Origin: Aquificota bacterium | GTDB lineage: Bacteria; Aquificota; Aquificia; Desulfurobacteriales; DQVG01 | Assembly (NCBI GenBank): GCA_027002265.1 | Contig: JAMOTM010000077.1 | Span: 1-64,000 of the forward strand | Reading direction: 5' to 3' | DNA length: 64,000 nucleotides | In this document: positions 1 to 7,744 of the stretch, one piece after another | Layout of the letters: each line of letters begins with the position of its first letter | Position numbering within the stretch: the stretch's first letter is position 1 | Notes under the pieces: model-generated | Told to the model about the DNA's origin: nothing | Database searches by the model: none | Seen by the model: only the letters and a program-made list of their open reading frames with translations | Program-made: the position numbers and the translations under genes

Positions 1-12
1 AATTTCTCATTG

Positions 13-315
13 CTATCCTTTTGAATTTTTAATTTTCCATTTAGTTAAATTTGCAGATGTAGAATAACTTAAATATTTAAAATTTATATTTGGAATTAAA
101 AGTAAACCAATTAAACCATAAATGAAAAATGCGTTTTTTCTATCAAAATCTGCTTTTGTGGGATTAATATTAACTGAGAAAGTAGAATAAAAAAGTTTTA
201 AAGTTTGATATAAATTTCTAATACCTCCACCAACTCCAAGATTCAATAGTATTCCAGCTTGAGAAATAGATATTAAAAGAGTAAGTATTGTTGAAAAAAA
301 TAATAATTTTTTCAT
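13..315 (-). CDS. Hypothetical exported or membrane-anchored small protein
   Basis: I do not recognise this 100-residue protein. Residues 1-20 look like a signal peptide (two lysines, a hydrophobic run, then SQA as a possible cleavage site). A second hydrophobic stretch lies at about 62-76, so a one- or two-span membrane protein is also possible. The C-terminus is lysine rich. A GGAAGGG ribosome site sits about 6 nt before the ATG, and the gene follows truD by 24 bp on the same strand, so it is probably co-transcribed with it. No catalytic motif is visible. Confidence 0.5.
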   Translation of the reverse strand: MKKLLFFSTILTLLISISQAGILLNLGVGGGIRNLYQTLKLFYSTFSVNINPTKADFDRKNAFFIYGLIGLLLIPNINFKYLSYSTSANLTKWKIKNSKG

Positions 316-339
316 TTTAACCCTTCCAATATTTCAAAA

Positions 340-1284
340 TTATTTTTCTTTCACCGCATGAAAAAGAAAACTAAGTAAGGTTGTAGCATAAGCCCCTTTA
401 GGAAGTTCAAAGTATAACTTTAAGGTATTTTCATCTAAATATGTATATTTAAAATTTTCTGGCTTTACAATGGTTTGGCGTTTAAAGTATTTTTTATGAA
501 AATTATCATAAAGTTCTAAAAATGCTGGAATTTTTAGTTTTTCTTCCAAAGGGAAATAGAGTTTTCCTATTTTTGAATGAAGATACGCTTTTTTTAAATA
601 ATTTTCTTTTATAAGTTTAGATAGTTTTTTATTAAATTCTAAAGCATATAAAATACTATATTGCATTTCTATTTCAGATTTTGGAATAAGATTTATATTT
701 AAATTTTCTTTTTTATAAGCTTCCAAAATTTTGCAATACCACTTTTTTATTTTTAATTTTCTGTTATTTAAAATTTTTTCAAAAACTTTTTTTATATCTC
801 CTTTTTCTAAGTCAGGTATAAAAAAGGTTTTTTCCTTATAAGCTAAGAATCTTTGTTTTCCATAATAGTTTGCAAAACCAAAGTTTAAAACAATATTTTT
901 TCTTTCTTCAAAATTTCTTTTTTCCTGAGAATTTAAATTTCTGACAATAATTTCAAAATAATTTGATTTCAAATCTTTTGGAGATAAACTTTTATTTAGG
1001 TATCCTATGAATCTAAGAGCATAATTTTTTGTTTTTATATCTTTATATTTATCTTTCGGTATAGTTATATACTGATAGGTTATTGCATTTTTATCTTTTA
1101 AACCACATCTACCAATTTTATCTATAGATACTTTTAATTTTTTTGAAATATCTTCTAAAGCATCTAAAGTGTTTGTTCCTTGTTTTTTTAAAAGAGCTAA
1201 AACATATTTTCCTTTTTTTTCTGGTTTTATAGACAGCTTTTCCTTAACTATAAAGTCTGAATATTTTCTTTTTATATTCGCCAT
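340..1284 (-). CDS. truD: tRNA pseudouridine(13) synthase TruD
   Basis: Converts U13 in the D-arm of certain tRNAs to pseudouridine. The TruD signature GLKDKNAITYQ is present at residues 61-71, with the catalytic aspartate at D64. The family motif NYYGKQRF follows in the middle of the protein, and the C-terminal LPKGAYATTLL matches the usual LPxGxYAT motif. At 314 residues it is somewhat shorter than the Escherichia coli enzyme (about 350), which suggests a reduced insertion domain. It is transcribed divergently from modA and followed by a small exported protein. Confidence 0.93.
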   Translation of the reverse strand: MANIKRKYSDFIVKEKLSIKPEKKGKYVLALLKKQGTNTLDALEDISKKLKVSIDKIGRCGLKDKNAITYQYITIPKDKYKDIKTKNYALRFIGYLNKSLSPKDLKSNYFEIIVRNLNSQEKRNFEERKNIVLNFGFANYYGKQRFLAYKEKTFFIPDLEKGDIKKVFEKILNNRKLKIKKWYCKILEAYKKENLNINLIPKSEIEMQYSILYALEFNKKLSKLIKENYLKKAYLHSKIGKLYFPLEEKLKIPAFLELYDNFHKKYFKRQTIVKPENFKYTYLDENTLKLYFELPKGAYATTLLSFLFHAVKEK

Positions 1285-1380
1285 GATTGACTCCTAGAAG
1301 AAAATTTTTTTATAATTTTAAAATCAAAAAGCATATTTCGTTTTATTTATTTAAATATAAATTATGTAGGTATAATTAAG

Positions 1381-2142
1381 ATGAAAGTACAAAGATTTTT
1401 AAAAATTTTTTTAAACTTATTTATTTTATTTCCTATTATTAATATTGCATATTCAGAAAATTATGTTCTTGTTTCTGCAGCTGCAAGTTTAAGAGATGTT
1501 TTTAAAAAACTAAAAAAGGATTTTGAAAAGGTATACAAAGGATGCTATATTGTAATTAACAGCGGGGCTTCGGGATCTTTAGCTATTCAAATAAAAAATG
1601 GTGCTCCAGCAGATATCTTTATTAGTGCTTCAAAACGATGGGCAGATTATGTAGATCATCTAGGTTTAAGCTTACAGAAAAAAACTTTTCTTTCAAACTC
1701 ATTAGCACTTGTAACTTATAAAGATTCACCTTACTCTTCTTTCTCCGATATATATAAAGCTAAAAATATAGTTGTAGGAAATTATAAATTTGCCCCCTTT
1801 GGAGAATATACAAATGAAGCTTTGAAAAATTTAAAGATATTAGAAAAATTAAAAGACAAATTTGTTTATGCAAATAGTGTAAATCAAGCTTTGTTTTACC
1901 TACTAAGCAAAGAGGTTGATTTTGGAATTATTTATTATACAGATTTTCTAAAATATAAAGATAGACTAAAACTTATATATGTTTTCCCAAATAAACTTCA
2001 CAGGAAAATAAATTATTATGCAATTTTACTAAAACATGCAAAAGGAAATACATGTGCTTATAAGTTTTATAATTATTTGTTTTCGCCATATGCAAAATAT
2101 ATATTTGAAAATTATGGTTTTAACGTAACATTTCTAAAGTAG
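1381..2142 (+). CDS. modA: Molybdate/tungstate ABC transporter substrate-binding protein, ModA family
   Basis: Periplasmic oxyanion-binding protein of 253 residues. An N-terminal signal sequence (about residues 1-25) is followed by the ModA-type opening AAASLRDVFKKL and then by the stretch SGASGSLAIQI...GAPADIFISAS, which holds the oxyanion-contacting serines. No permease (modB) or ATPase (modC) gene is adjacent, so it works with a transporter encoded elsewhere or is an orphan. The last 23 bp overlap the 3' end of the convergent thiE gene. The ribosome site is weak (AGG about 10 nt before ATG), and a TATAAT lies only 4 nt before the start. Tungstate rather than molybdate is equally possible in a thermophile. 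Confidence 0.85.
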   Translation: MKVQRFLKIFLNLFILFPIINIAYSENYVLVSAAASLRDVFKKLKKDFEKVYKGCYIVINSGASGSLAIQIKNGAPADIFISASKRWADYVDHLGLSLQKKTFLSNSLALVTYKDSPYSSFSDIYKAKNIVVGNYKFAPFGEYTNEALKNLKILEKLKDKFVYANSVNQALFYLLSKEVDFGIIYYTDFLKYKDRLKLIYVFPNKLHRKINYYAILLKHAKGNTCAYKFYNYLFSPYAKYIFENYGFNVTFLK

Positions 2143-2815
2143 ATTTTAACTTTTTAAAATTCTCTTCAAAATTCTCTTTAAAAAATAGGGAAATTCCTGC
2201 GATACTATCTAAGTCATATTTTTGTCTTCTGTAATTTTGAAAAATTTTTATAATTTCACCTATATTTTTTAGAGTTATACCTCCTAAAGCTACAATAGGG
2301 ATAGAAATTTTACTTAAAACTTCTTTTAATTTTTCTGGACCAACTATAGGATCATGATCTAATTTTGATATAGGTTTATATATAGGACCAAAGCCAATAT
2401 AAGATAAATGATAATTTTTATATAAATTTTGAGCCATTTCAATTTCTTTATCATTATGTGTTGAAAGACCAAAAAGAAGATTATTTTGTTTTAAAAAACT
2501 TAAAAGAGCTTTATCCTCTTTTAGATTAAAATCCTTTTGCCCCAAATGTAAACCGTGGATATAAAAGCCTTCTTTAAAAATATCCTTAATATAATTCTTA
2601 TAATCATTTAGGATAATTATCAATTTTCCATTTTCTTTATAAAGAAGAGAGGATATTATTTCAAAATCTTTTAAAATTTGCTTAAGATTCCTATTTTTAA
2701 ATCTGTATTGAAATATAGGAATATTATATTCTAAACATAAAAAAATAGCTTTTTTTAAATCATCCGTGGATTTGAAAAACTTATCATCTGTTATGGCATA
2801 AAGTTTAGGATACAT
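2120..2815 (-). CDS. thiE: Thiamine-phosphate synthase ThiE
   Basis: Joins hydroxymethylpyrimidine diphosphate and the thiazole phosphate to make thiamine phosphate. The (beta/alpha)8 family pattern is clear: LYAITDD at the N-terminus, FQYRFKN (usual QxRxK), LIIILNDY, GLHLGQKD, GLSTHNDKE, YIGFGPIYKP and IPIVALGGI with its phosphate-binding glycines. At 231 residues it is slightly longer than typical because of a C-terminal extension. No other thiamine gene lies nearby and I see no TPP riboswitch in the 65-bp gap upstream. Its 3' end overlaps modA by 23 bp. Confidence 0.92.
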   Translation of the reverse strand: MYPKLYAITDDKFFKSTDDLKKAIFLCLEYNIPIFQYRFKNRNLKQILKDFEIISSLLYKENGKLIIILNDYKNYIKDIFKEGFYIHGLHLGQKDFNLKEDKALLSFLKQNNLLFGLSTHNDKEIEMAQNLYKNYHLSYIGFGPIYKPISKLDHDPIVGPEKLKEVLSKISIPIVALGGITLKNIGEIIKIFQNYRRQKYDLDSIAGISLFFKENFEENFKKLKSTLEMLR

Positions 2816-2880
2816 ATTTCCCCCTTTGTTATAATAGTTTATAGTGTTCTTATTTAACTAATTATCTAGGAGGTAAAAAA

Positions 2881-3300
2881 ATGGAAGAAGAAGTCTACCC
2901 TAAAAATTATATACGTAGATTTGATATTTTTGCAGAATATAATCGCCTTCAAGCTTTAAATAAATACAAATATTCCGAAGATGATGCTAAAGCTTATGGC
3001 ATAGCTATTGCAAAAGTAGTAGCTGGTAGAAAATTTAGAAAACTATTTAAAACTTCCCATTTATCAAAATCTACTTTATCTTCTTCTGAATTGGAAAACT
3101 CTCAAAATAATAAATGGTGGAGAAAATTTGGAAGTTCTAAAGAATTTGATAAAGAAATTATAGATCGAATGGGAAGAGATTTTTATGAGAAAGTTTTTTC
3201 TCCGGCTGTACAGGAAGCTTACAAAAAAGGTTTAAAATATATTCAAATTAGAGATACTTTAAGAGAAGAGTGGAATAAAAAAGTAAAGATAAAATCTTAA
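2881..3300 (+). CDS. Conserved-looking hypothetical protein, cytoplasmic
   Basis: Unrecognised 139-residue protein with no signal peptide or membrane segment. It is rich in Lys, Glu, Tyr and Arg and predicted to be mainly helical. A low-complexity Ser-rich linker (about residues 60-75) separates an N-terminal half with YSEDDAKAYGIAIAKVVAGRK from a C-terminal half starting near KWWRKFG. A strong ribosome site (AGGAGG, 7 nt before ATG) and an upstream TATAAT at 2830-2835 support expression. It is a single gene between thiE (divergent) and the tRNA array. Confidence 0.6.
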   Translation: MEEEVYPKNYIRRFDIFAEYNRLQALNKYKYSEDDAKAYGIAIAKVVAGRKFRKLFKTSHLSKSTLSSSELENSQNNKWWRKFGSSKEFDKEIIDRMGRDFYEKVFSPAVQEAYKKGLKYIQIRDTLREEWNKKVKIKS

Positions 3301-3332
3301 ACGAGAAAATATTATTTAATTTTTAAGAAAAC

Positions 3333-3360
3333 TTGACATAAAATCAAATATAAATATAAT
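3333..3360 (+). promoter_or_regulatory. Sigma-70-type promoter of the tRNA array
   Basis: A perfect TTGACA (3333-3338) is separated by 16 nt from a perfect TATAAT (3355-3360). The first base of tRNA-His lies 15 nt beyond the -10 box, so initiation about 7-9 nt upstream of the tRNA is expected. Confidence 0.88.
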
Positions 3361-3375
3361 TAATCTTGCAGGGGT

Positions 3376-3453
3376 GGTGGGCGTAGCTCAGCTGGTTAGA
3401 GCGAGGGACTGTGGATCCCTAGGTCGCCGGTTCAAGTCCGGTCGCCCACCCCA
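3376..3453 (+). tRNA. tRNA-His (GTG)
   Basis: Full cloverleaf with a 7-bp acceptor stem (GTGGGCG/CGCCCAC) plus the histidine-specific extra G(-1) opposite C73. The anticodon loop CTGTGGA reads GTG and the TTCAAGT T-loop is present. The CCA end is genome-encoded. First gene of the array. Confidence 0.97.
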
Positions 3454-3462
3454 TTTAAATAT

Positions 3463-3550
3463 GCGGGTGTGGCGGAATTGGCAGACGCGCAGGACTTAGG
3501 ATCCTGTGGCCGTTAAGGCCGTCCGGGTTCGAATCCCGGCACCCGCACCA
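3463..3550 (+). tRNA. tRNA-Leu (TAG)
   Basis: Class II tRNA with a long variable arm (TGGCCGTTAAGGCCGT). The acceptor stem GCGGGTG pairs with CACCCGC. The anticodon loop CTTAGGA reads TAG. The discriminator is A and CCA is encoded. Confidence 0.97.
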
Positions 3551-3564
3551 AAGAAAAAGACGAT

Positions 3565-3640
3565 GCGGGCGTAGCTCAGTTGGTGGAGCGTCTCCTTGCC
3601 AAGGAGAAGGTCGCGGGTTCGAGTCCCGTCGCCCGCTCCA
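3565..3640 (+). tRNA. tRNA-Gly (GCC)
   Basis: Acceptor stem GCGGGCG/CGCCCGC, anticodon loop TTGCCAA with anticodon GCC, T-loop GGTTCGAGTCC and encoded CCA. Confidence 0.97.
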
Positions 3641-3649
3641 TTTAAATGA

Positions 3650-3725
3650 GGCGGCGTAGCCAAGCGGCTAAGGCAGGGGACTGCAAATCCCTTATTCGGC
3701 GGTTCGAATCCGCCCGCCGCCTCCA
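3650..3725 (+). tRNA. tRNA-Cys (GCA)
   Basis: Acceptor stem GGCGGCG/CGCCGCC, discriminator U, anticodon loop CTGCAAA with anticodon GCA, and encoded CCA. Confidence 0.97.
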
Positions 3726-3754
3726 AAATTTAAAAATTTGGGCGACCGGTAATC

Positions 3755-3782
3755 TTGACAAAAAGTAAAAGATAAATATAAT
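3755..3782 (+). promoter_or_regulatory. Second sigma-70-type promoter inside the tRNA array
   Basis: TTGACA (3755-3760) and TATAAT (3777-3782) with the same 16-nt spacing and nearly the same surrounding bases (ATAAATATAAT) as the first array promoter. It would drive tRNA-Arg and tRNA-Leu(TAA), which start 18 nt downstream. Confidence 0.87.
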
Positions 3783-3799
3783 AAAAACCGAACAGATGT

Positions 3800-3876
3800 G
3801 GGCCCGTAGCTCAGCTGGATAGAGCAGGGGACTTCTAATCCCCAGGTCGGGGGTTCGAATCCCTCCGGGCCCGCCA
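3800..3876 (+). tRNA. tRNA-Arg (TCT)
   Basis: Acceptor stem GGGCCCG/CGGGCCC, anticodon stem-loop GGGGA-CTTCTAA-TCCCC with anticodon TCT, T-loop GGTTCGAATCC, discriminator G and encoded CCA. Confidence 0.97.
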
Positions 3877-3882
3877 CTTTTA

Positions 3883-3969
3883 GCCCGGGTGGCGGAATTG
3901 GCAGACGCGCCGGACTTAAAATCCGGTGGCCTTATGGCCGTGCGGGTTCGAATCCCGCCCCGGGCACCA
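3883..3969 (+). tRNA. tRNA-Leu (TAA)
   Basis: Class II tRNA with a long variable arm. Acceptor stem GCCCGGG/CCCGGGC, anticodon loop CTTAAAA with anticodon TAA, discriminator A and encoded CCA. Its D-arm is identical in sequence to that of tRNA-Leu(TAG) in this array. Confidence 0.97.
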
Positions 3970-4124
3970 CTAAATCATTTAAGTACTTCCTCCCTATTTT
4001 TAACTTTTAAATTCCTTTAATTATCCTATTATCGCAATCTCTAATCCTATAATTACCAAAATGTAATATAATATCTTAAAATTTTTTATTTCTTCTTAAT
4101 CTAAAAAAATTTTTTGGAGAGAAA

Positions 4125-4646
4125 ATGGTTAGATTTAATTTAAAACTTCTAATTTTAGATGTGGATGGAGTTTTAACTAATGGATTAATTGTTTTTGATA
4201 ATGAAGATAACGAATATAAAGCTTTTAACGTTAAAGATGGACTTGCAATTCGAGTTCTTTCTGAAACTAAAGTTTTAAAATTTGCAATTATTACAGGTAG
4301 AAAATCTAAAATAGTGGAAAAACGTGCAAGGGAACTATTAATAGAGGATGTTTTTCAAGGATATAGAAATAAACTTGTAGCTTATAATCTCTTGAAAGAA
4401 AAATATAATTTAAAAGATAAAGAAATAGGATATATTGGAGATGATTTAAACGATCTTCCTATTATAGAAAAAGTTGGTTTTTTTGCGTGTCCTGCAGATG
4501 CTCCAGATTACATAAAGGTAAAAGCTCATTATATATCTAAAAAAAGAGGTGGATACGGAGCTGTAAGAGAAATTTTGGAATTTTTAGTTCCTAATTTTTA
4601 TAATATTGCAAAAGACTATTTTTTGAAAAAAACTTATTTTGAATAA
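4125..4646 (+). CDS. kdsC: 3-deoxy-D-manno-octulosonate 8-phosphate phosphatase KdsC (HAD family)
   Basis: Removes phosphate from KDO-8-phosphate for the inner core of lipopolysaccharide. HAD motif I is LILDVDGVLTNG with the nucleophile/acid aspartate pair DxD. Motif II is IITGRKS, the motif III lysine is in YRNK, and motif IV is GYIGDDLNDLP. No cap domain is present, and 173 residues is the normal length of tetrameric KdsC. The ATG follows a GGAGAG ribosome site. It stands alone between the tRNA array and a hairpin terminator shared with the convergent hydA gene. Confidence 0.93.
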   Translation: MVRFNLKLLILDVDGVLTNGLIVFDNEDNEYKAFNVKDGLAIRVLSETKVLKFAIITGRKSKIVEKRARELLIEDVFQGYRNKLVAYNLLKEKYNLKDKEIGYIGDDLNDLPIIEKVGFFACPADAPDYIKVKAHYISKKRGGYGAVREILEFLVPNFYNIAKDYFLKKTYFE

Positions 4647-4657
4647 AAATCTAAAAG

Positions 4658-4678
4658 AAAGGGGCAAAAAGCCCCTTT
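4658..4678. terminator. Bidirectional intrinsic terminator between kdsC and hydA
   Basis: Perfect 8-bp stem AAAGGGGC/GCCCCTTT with an AAAAA loop. The A and T runs at its foot serve both strands. It lies 11 nt after the kdsC stop codon and 7 nt beyond the hydA stop codon. Confidence 0.88.
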
Positions 4679-4685
4679 AATTAGA

Positions 4686-6449
4686 TTAATATTTTAAAAC
4701 TTCCTTACAAATTTCCTCATAAGATTTATTAAATATATCATCCCAGTTAGGCTTATGAGAATATTTTGCATGTAAAAGTTTATGAGCTTTTTCACTTCCA
4801 TAATTTCCTAAAAATTTCTCATAAAGAAACTTAATAAATGGATTTTCATGAGATTTTCTGATCTCTTTATTTTTATCTAAAGTATAAAGAGCTTCAGCAC
4901 GTTTTCTTAAAATTTCTTCAGTAGTAGGAATCGGTTGACCTCCTCCTCCTATACATCCTCCGGGACATGCCATAACTTCTAAGAATTGAATATCAAGTTC
5001 TTTATTTTTTATTTTTTCTAAAACTTCCTGAGCTGCCTTTAGAGTGTGAGCTACTGCAACTTTAAGTTTTAAATCCTTTATATCAATTTCTGCAATTCTT
5101 ATATTTTTCATGCCTCTTACCGGAACAAAATCTAAATTGGAAAAGGTTTCTCCTGTGAGCCACTCTACGGCTGTTCTCAAAGCAGCTTCCATAACTCCAC
5201 CGGTTACTCCAAATATAGCAGCAGCTCCAGAATATTCTCCAAATGGAATATCTTCTTCTTCATCTTCTAAGGAAAGTAAATCTATACCTGCTATTTTAAT
5301 CATTTTTGCAAGTTCCCTAACGGTGAGAACATAATCTATATCTCCCATAATATCTGGTCTTAAAATTTCATATTTTTTAGCTGTGCAAGGCATAATAGTT
5401 ACGTGAACTATTTTATCTTTTGGAATATTTTCAAGCTCAGGTAAAAAGTTTTTAATAACCGCCCCTAACATAGCTTGTGGAGATTTACAAGTAGATAAAT
5501 TTGGAATCATTTCTGGATAAAATTCTTCTACGAACTTAACCCAGGCTGGGCAGCAGGATGTAAACATAGGCAAAGTTTTTCTAAACTTTATTCTTTCTAT
5601 AAGTTCATTTGCTTCCTCAACTATAGTAAGATCTGCTCCATAGTTTACATCAAAAACTTTATCAAAGCCAAGTTTTCTAAGGGCTGCAACTAATTTTCCG
5701 ATAACTAAAGTTCCTGGAGGTAATCCAAAAAGTTCTCCTATAGAAGCTCTTACAGCTGGAGCAAAAGAAACGACTACATATTTATTTGGATCTTGAAGTG
5801 CATCAAGAACTTTTTCAGTATCATCTTTTTCAGTTAAAGCTCCGGTAGGGCACCTTACTACACATTGGCCACAAAAAACACAAGGCGTATTTTTTAAAGG
5901 CAGATTGTAAGGGGGAGATATTCTTGAGTTAAAACCTTTTCCATCTACAATTAGAGTATTTATACCCTGAATTTTTTCACAGGTATTTACACATCGTCTA
6001 CATTCTATACATTTTGTTTGATCTCTATTAATTATAGAACGATCTTTTTCATGTTCTTTAAAAAGAAGTTCCACTTCAACTTCGGAAAGACCTATATTTT
6101 TTGCAATTTTTCTAATTTCGCAAGGTTCTTCTTTTTGACAAGCTGGACAAGTGCTTTTATGATTAGCTAAAGTAAGCTCGTATATAGTTTTTCTAGCTTT
6201 TCTTACTAAAGGAGTATCTGTATATATTTCCATTCCCTCTTTTATTTTTGTTATGCATGCTCTTTGAAGATTACGTGCTCCTTTAACTTCCACTACACAA
6301 ATTCCGCAATGTCCTCCCTCGGTAATACCTTCTAGATAACATAAAGTAGGTATGTGAATACCAGCTCTTTTACAAGCTTCTAAAATAGTAATGCCTTCTG
6401 GCATTAAATAGGATTTTCCGTTTATTTTAATATCTACAAGTTTTTTCAT
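4686..6449 (-). CDS. hydA: [FeFe] hydrogenase catalytic subunit HydA (trimeric NAD-linked type)
   Basis: Catalytic subunit of a soluble multimeric [FeFe] hydrogenase, 587 residues. Domains in order: a [2Fe-2S] ferredoxin domain (C37, C48, C51, C65); a His-ligated [4Fe-4S] site (H97, C101, C104, C110); two [4Fe-4S] clusters (C147/150/153/157 and C190/193/196/200); and the H-cluster domain with L1 TSCCPAW (297-303), L2 MPCTAKKYE (353-361) and L3 EVMACPGGC (491-499). A small-subunit-like domain (about 512-565) closes the protein. All ligands are intact. It is the last gene of hydC-hydB-hydA, 11 bp after hydB. H-cluster assembly needs HydE (encoded at 29.1-30.2 kb) plus HydF and HydG, which are not in this window. 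Confidence 0.96.
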   Translation of the reverse strand: MKKLVDIKINGKSYLMPEGITILEACKRAGIHIPTLCYLEGITEGGHCGICVVEVKGARNLQRACITKIKEGMEIYTDTPLVRKARKTIYELTLANHKSTCPACQKEEPCEIRKIAKNIGLSEVEVELLFKEHEKDRSIINRDQTKCIECRRCVNTCEKIQGINTLIVDGKGFNSRISPPYNLPLKNTPCVFCGQCVVRCPTGALTEKDDTEKVLDALQDPNKYVVVSFAPAVRASIGELFGLPPGTLVIGKLVAALRKLGFDKVFDVNYGADLTIVEEANELIERIKFRKTLPMFTSCCPAWVKFVEEFYPEMIPNLSTCKSPQAMLGAVIKNFLPELENIPKDKIVHVTIMPCTAKKYEILRPDIMGDIDYVLTVRELAKMIKIAGIDLLSLEDEEEDIPFGEYSGAAAIFGVTGGVMEAALRTAVEWLTGETFSNLDFVPVRGMKNIRIAEIDIKDLKLKVAVAHTLKAAQEVLEKIKNKELDIQFLEVMACPGGCIGGGGQPIPTTEEILRKRAEALYTLDKNKEIRKSHENPFIKFLYEKFLGNYGSEKAHKLLHAKYSHKPNWDDIFNKSYEEICKEVLKY

Positions 6450-6460
6450 TTTTTATCCCC

Positions 6461-7714
6461 CTAGGAAATATGTGAAAGCCACTCATCTTTAAATTTTTGT
6501 AAGGATTGTAAAATAATATTTGGTGCAGTTTGACCAAGTCCACAAAAAGATGCATTTTTCATAGTTTTACATATTCTTTCTAAATTAAATAAATCATGTA
6601 AATTAGCTTTCTTTTCCTTTATTTTCTTTATGATGCGATAACTTGCTTCGGTTCCAAGTCTACATGGGAAACATTTTCCACAACTTTCATCTTTAAAAAA
6701 TCTCATAATATTTTCGCAAACATCTACAATATCTCTTTTATCATTTAAAACAATTATGGTTCCACAGCCAGGACCTGCTTGGATTCTACCCAAAGAATGG
6801 TAATCCACTTCTATGTCAACCTCATCATATTTAACTAATGAACCTGAAACACCTCCTAAAATTACAGCTTTTAATTTTCCGCCTTTTACTCCACCAGCTA
6901 AAGAAATAATTTCAGAAAGTTTTACACCAAAAGGAATCTCAATTATTCCTTTCCAGGAAACATCTCCACTCATACAAAATAATTTTGTGCCATAAGAACC
7001 TTCTACTCCGTATTTTTTAAACTCTTCACTTCCATAATAAATAATAAAAGGTAAATTTGCTAAAGTTTCTACATTATTTACAACGGTCGGCTTTCCATAA
7101 AGACCTTTTTGAGGAGGAAATGGAGGTTTTTTTCGAGGTTCTCCACGTTTTCCTTCAATCATTTCTAAAAGTGCAGTTTCTTCTCCACAAATATAAGCTC
7201 CCGCCCCTCTTTTTATTTTTAAATGAAAGGAAAAGTTACTCCCAAGTATATTATCTCCCAAAAATCCATATTTATATGCATCTTGAATTGCTTTTTCTAA
7301 TCTTTTAATAGCTAAAGTATAATCTGGTCTAATAGCTATATACCCATAATTTGCTCCAATTATGTAAGCTGCTAAAATAGCTCCTTCTATTACCAAATGA
7401 GGATCATTTTCCAAAATAATTCTGTCTTTGAAAGTTCCTGGCTCTCCTTCTTCTGCATTTACAACCACAAATTTTGGAGTTTCTTTTTGATTTTTTGCAA
7501 TTTCAAATTTAATACCAGTGGGAAAACCTGCTCCACCTCTTCCGCGAAGCTCAGATTTTTTTACTTCTTCTAAAAGTTCATCTGGAGATTTTTTTAAAGC
7601 TTTTTTTAAGGCCTCATATCCTCCGGTTTCTATATAAGCTTCAATGCTCTCTGGATCTATTTTTTTTATATTTCTAAGTAAAATCGGGGTACCAATTACT
7701 TTAAAATCTATCAT
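6461..7714 (-). CDS. hydB: NuoF-like flavin subunit HydB of [FeFe] hydrogenase, short form
   Basis: FMN/NAD(H)-binding subunit that links HydA to the nicotinamide pool. The NuoF core is complete: RGRGGAGFPTG (57-67, FMN/NAD glycine loop), GAGAYICGEETALL (170-183), GKRGEPRKKPP, and the [4Fe-4S] ligands C345, C348, C351 and C391. At 417 residues it lacks both the N-terminal thioredoxin-like [2Fe-2S] domain and the C-terminal 2x[4Fe-4S] domain found in the longer (about 600-residue) HydB of bifurcating enzymes such as that of Thermotoga. It is therefore a minimal NuoF-type subunit. The operon order hydC-hydB-hydA supports the call. Confidence 0.93.
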   Translation of the reverse strand: MIDFKVIGTPILLRNIKKIDPESIEAYIETGGYEALKKALKKSPDELLEEVKKSELRGRGGAGFPTGIKFEIAKNQKETPKFVVVNAEEGEPGTFKDRIILENDPHLVIEGAILAAYIIGANYGYIAIRPDYTLAIKRLEKAIQDAYKYGFLGDNILGSNFSFHLKIKRGAGAYICGEETALLEMIEGKRGEPRKKPPFPPQKGLYGKPTVVNNVETLANLPFIIYYGSEEFKKYGVEGSYGTKLFCMSGDVSWKGIIEIPFGVKLSEIISLAGGVKGGKLKAVILGGVSGSLVKYDEVDIEVDYHSLGRIQAGPGCGTIIVLNDKRDIVDVCENIMRFFKDESCGKCFPCRLGTEASYRIIKKIKEKKANLHDLFNLERICKTMKNASFCGLGQTAPNIILQSLQKFKDEWLSHIS

Positions 7715-7744
7715 GTCTTTCCTCCTTAAGTATGTGAAAACAAA

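Noticed and set aside
1371-1376. TATAAT directly before modA
   Set aside because: It is only 4 nt from the ATG, which would give a leaderless or internal start; there is no -35 box. In DNA this AT rich a chance match is likely.
2816-2880. Possible TPP riboswitch upstream of thiE
   Set aside because: The gap is only 65 bp and has no CUGAGA-type core or matching stems.
3496-3877. Two minus-strand reading frames (61 and 76 codons) across the tRNA genes
   Set aside because: They are antisense to tRNA-Leu, Gly, Cys and Arg. The FEPP/GTRTRD-type peptides are the well-known false proteins created by translating tRNA genes.
5110-5334. Plus-strand frame opposite hydA
   Set aside because: Shadow of the intact hydA coding strand.
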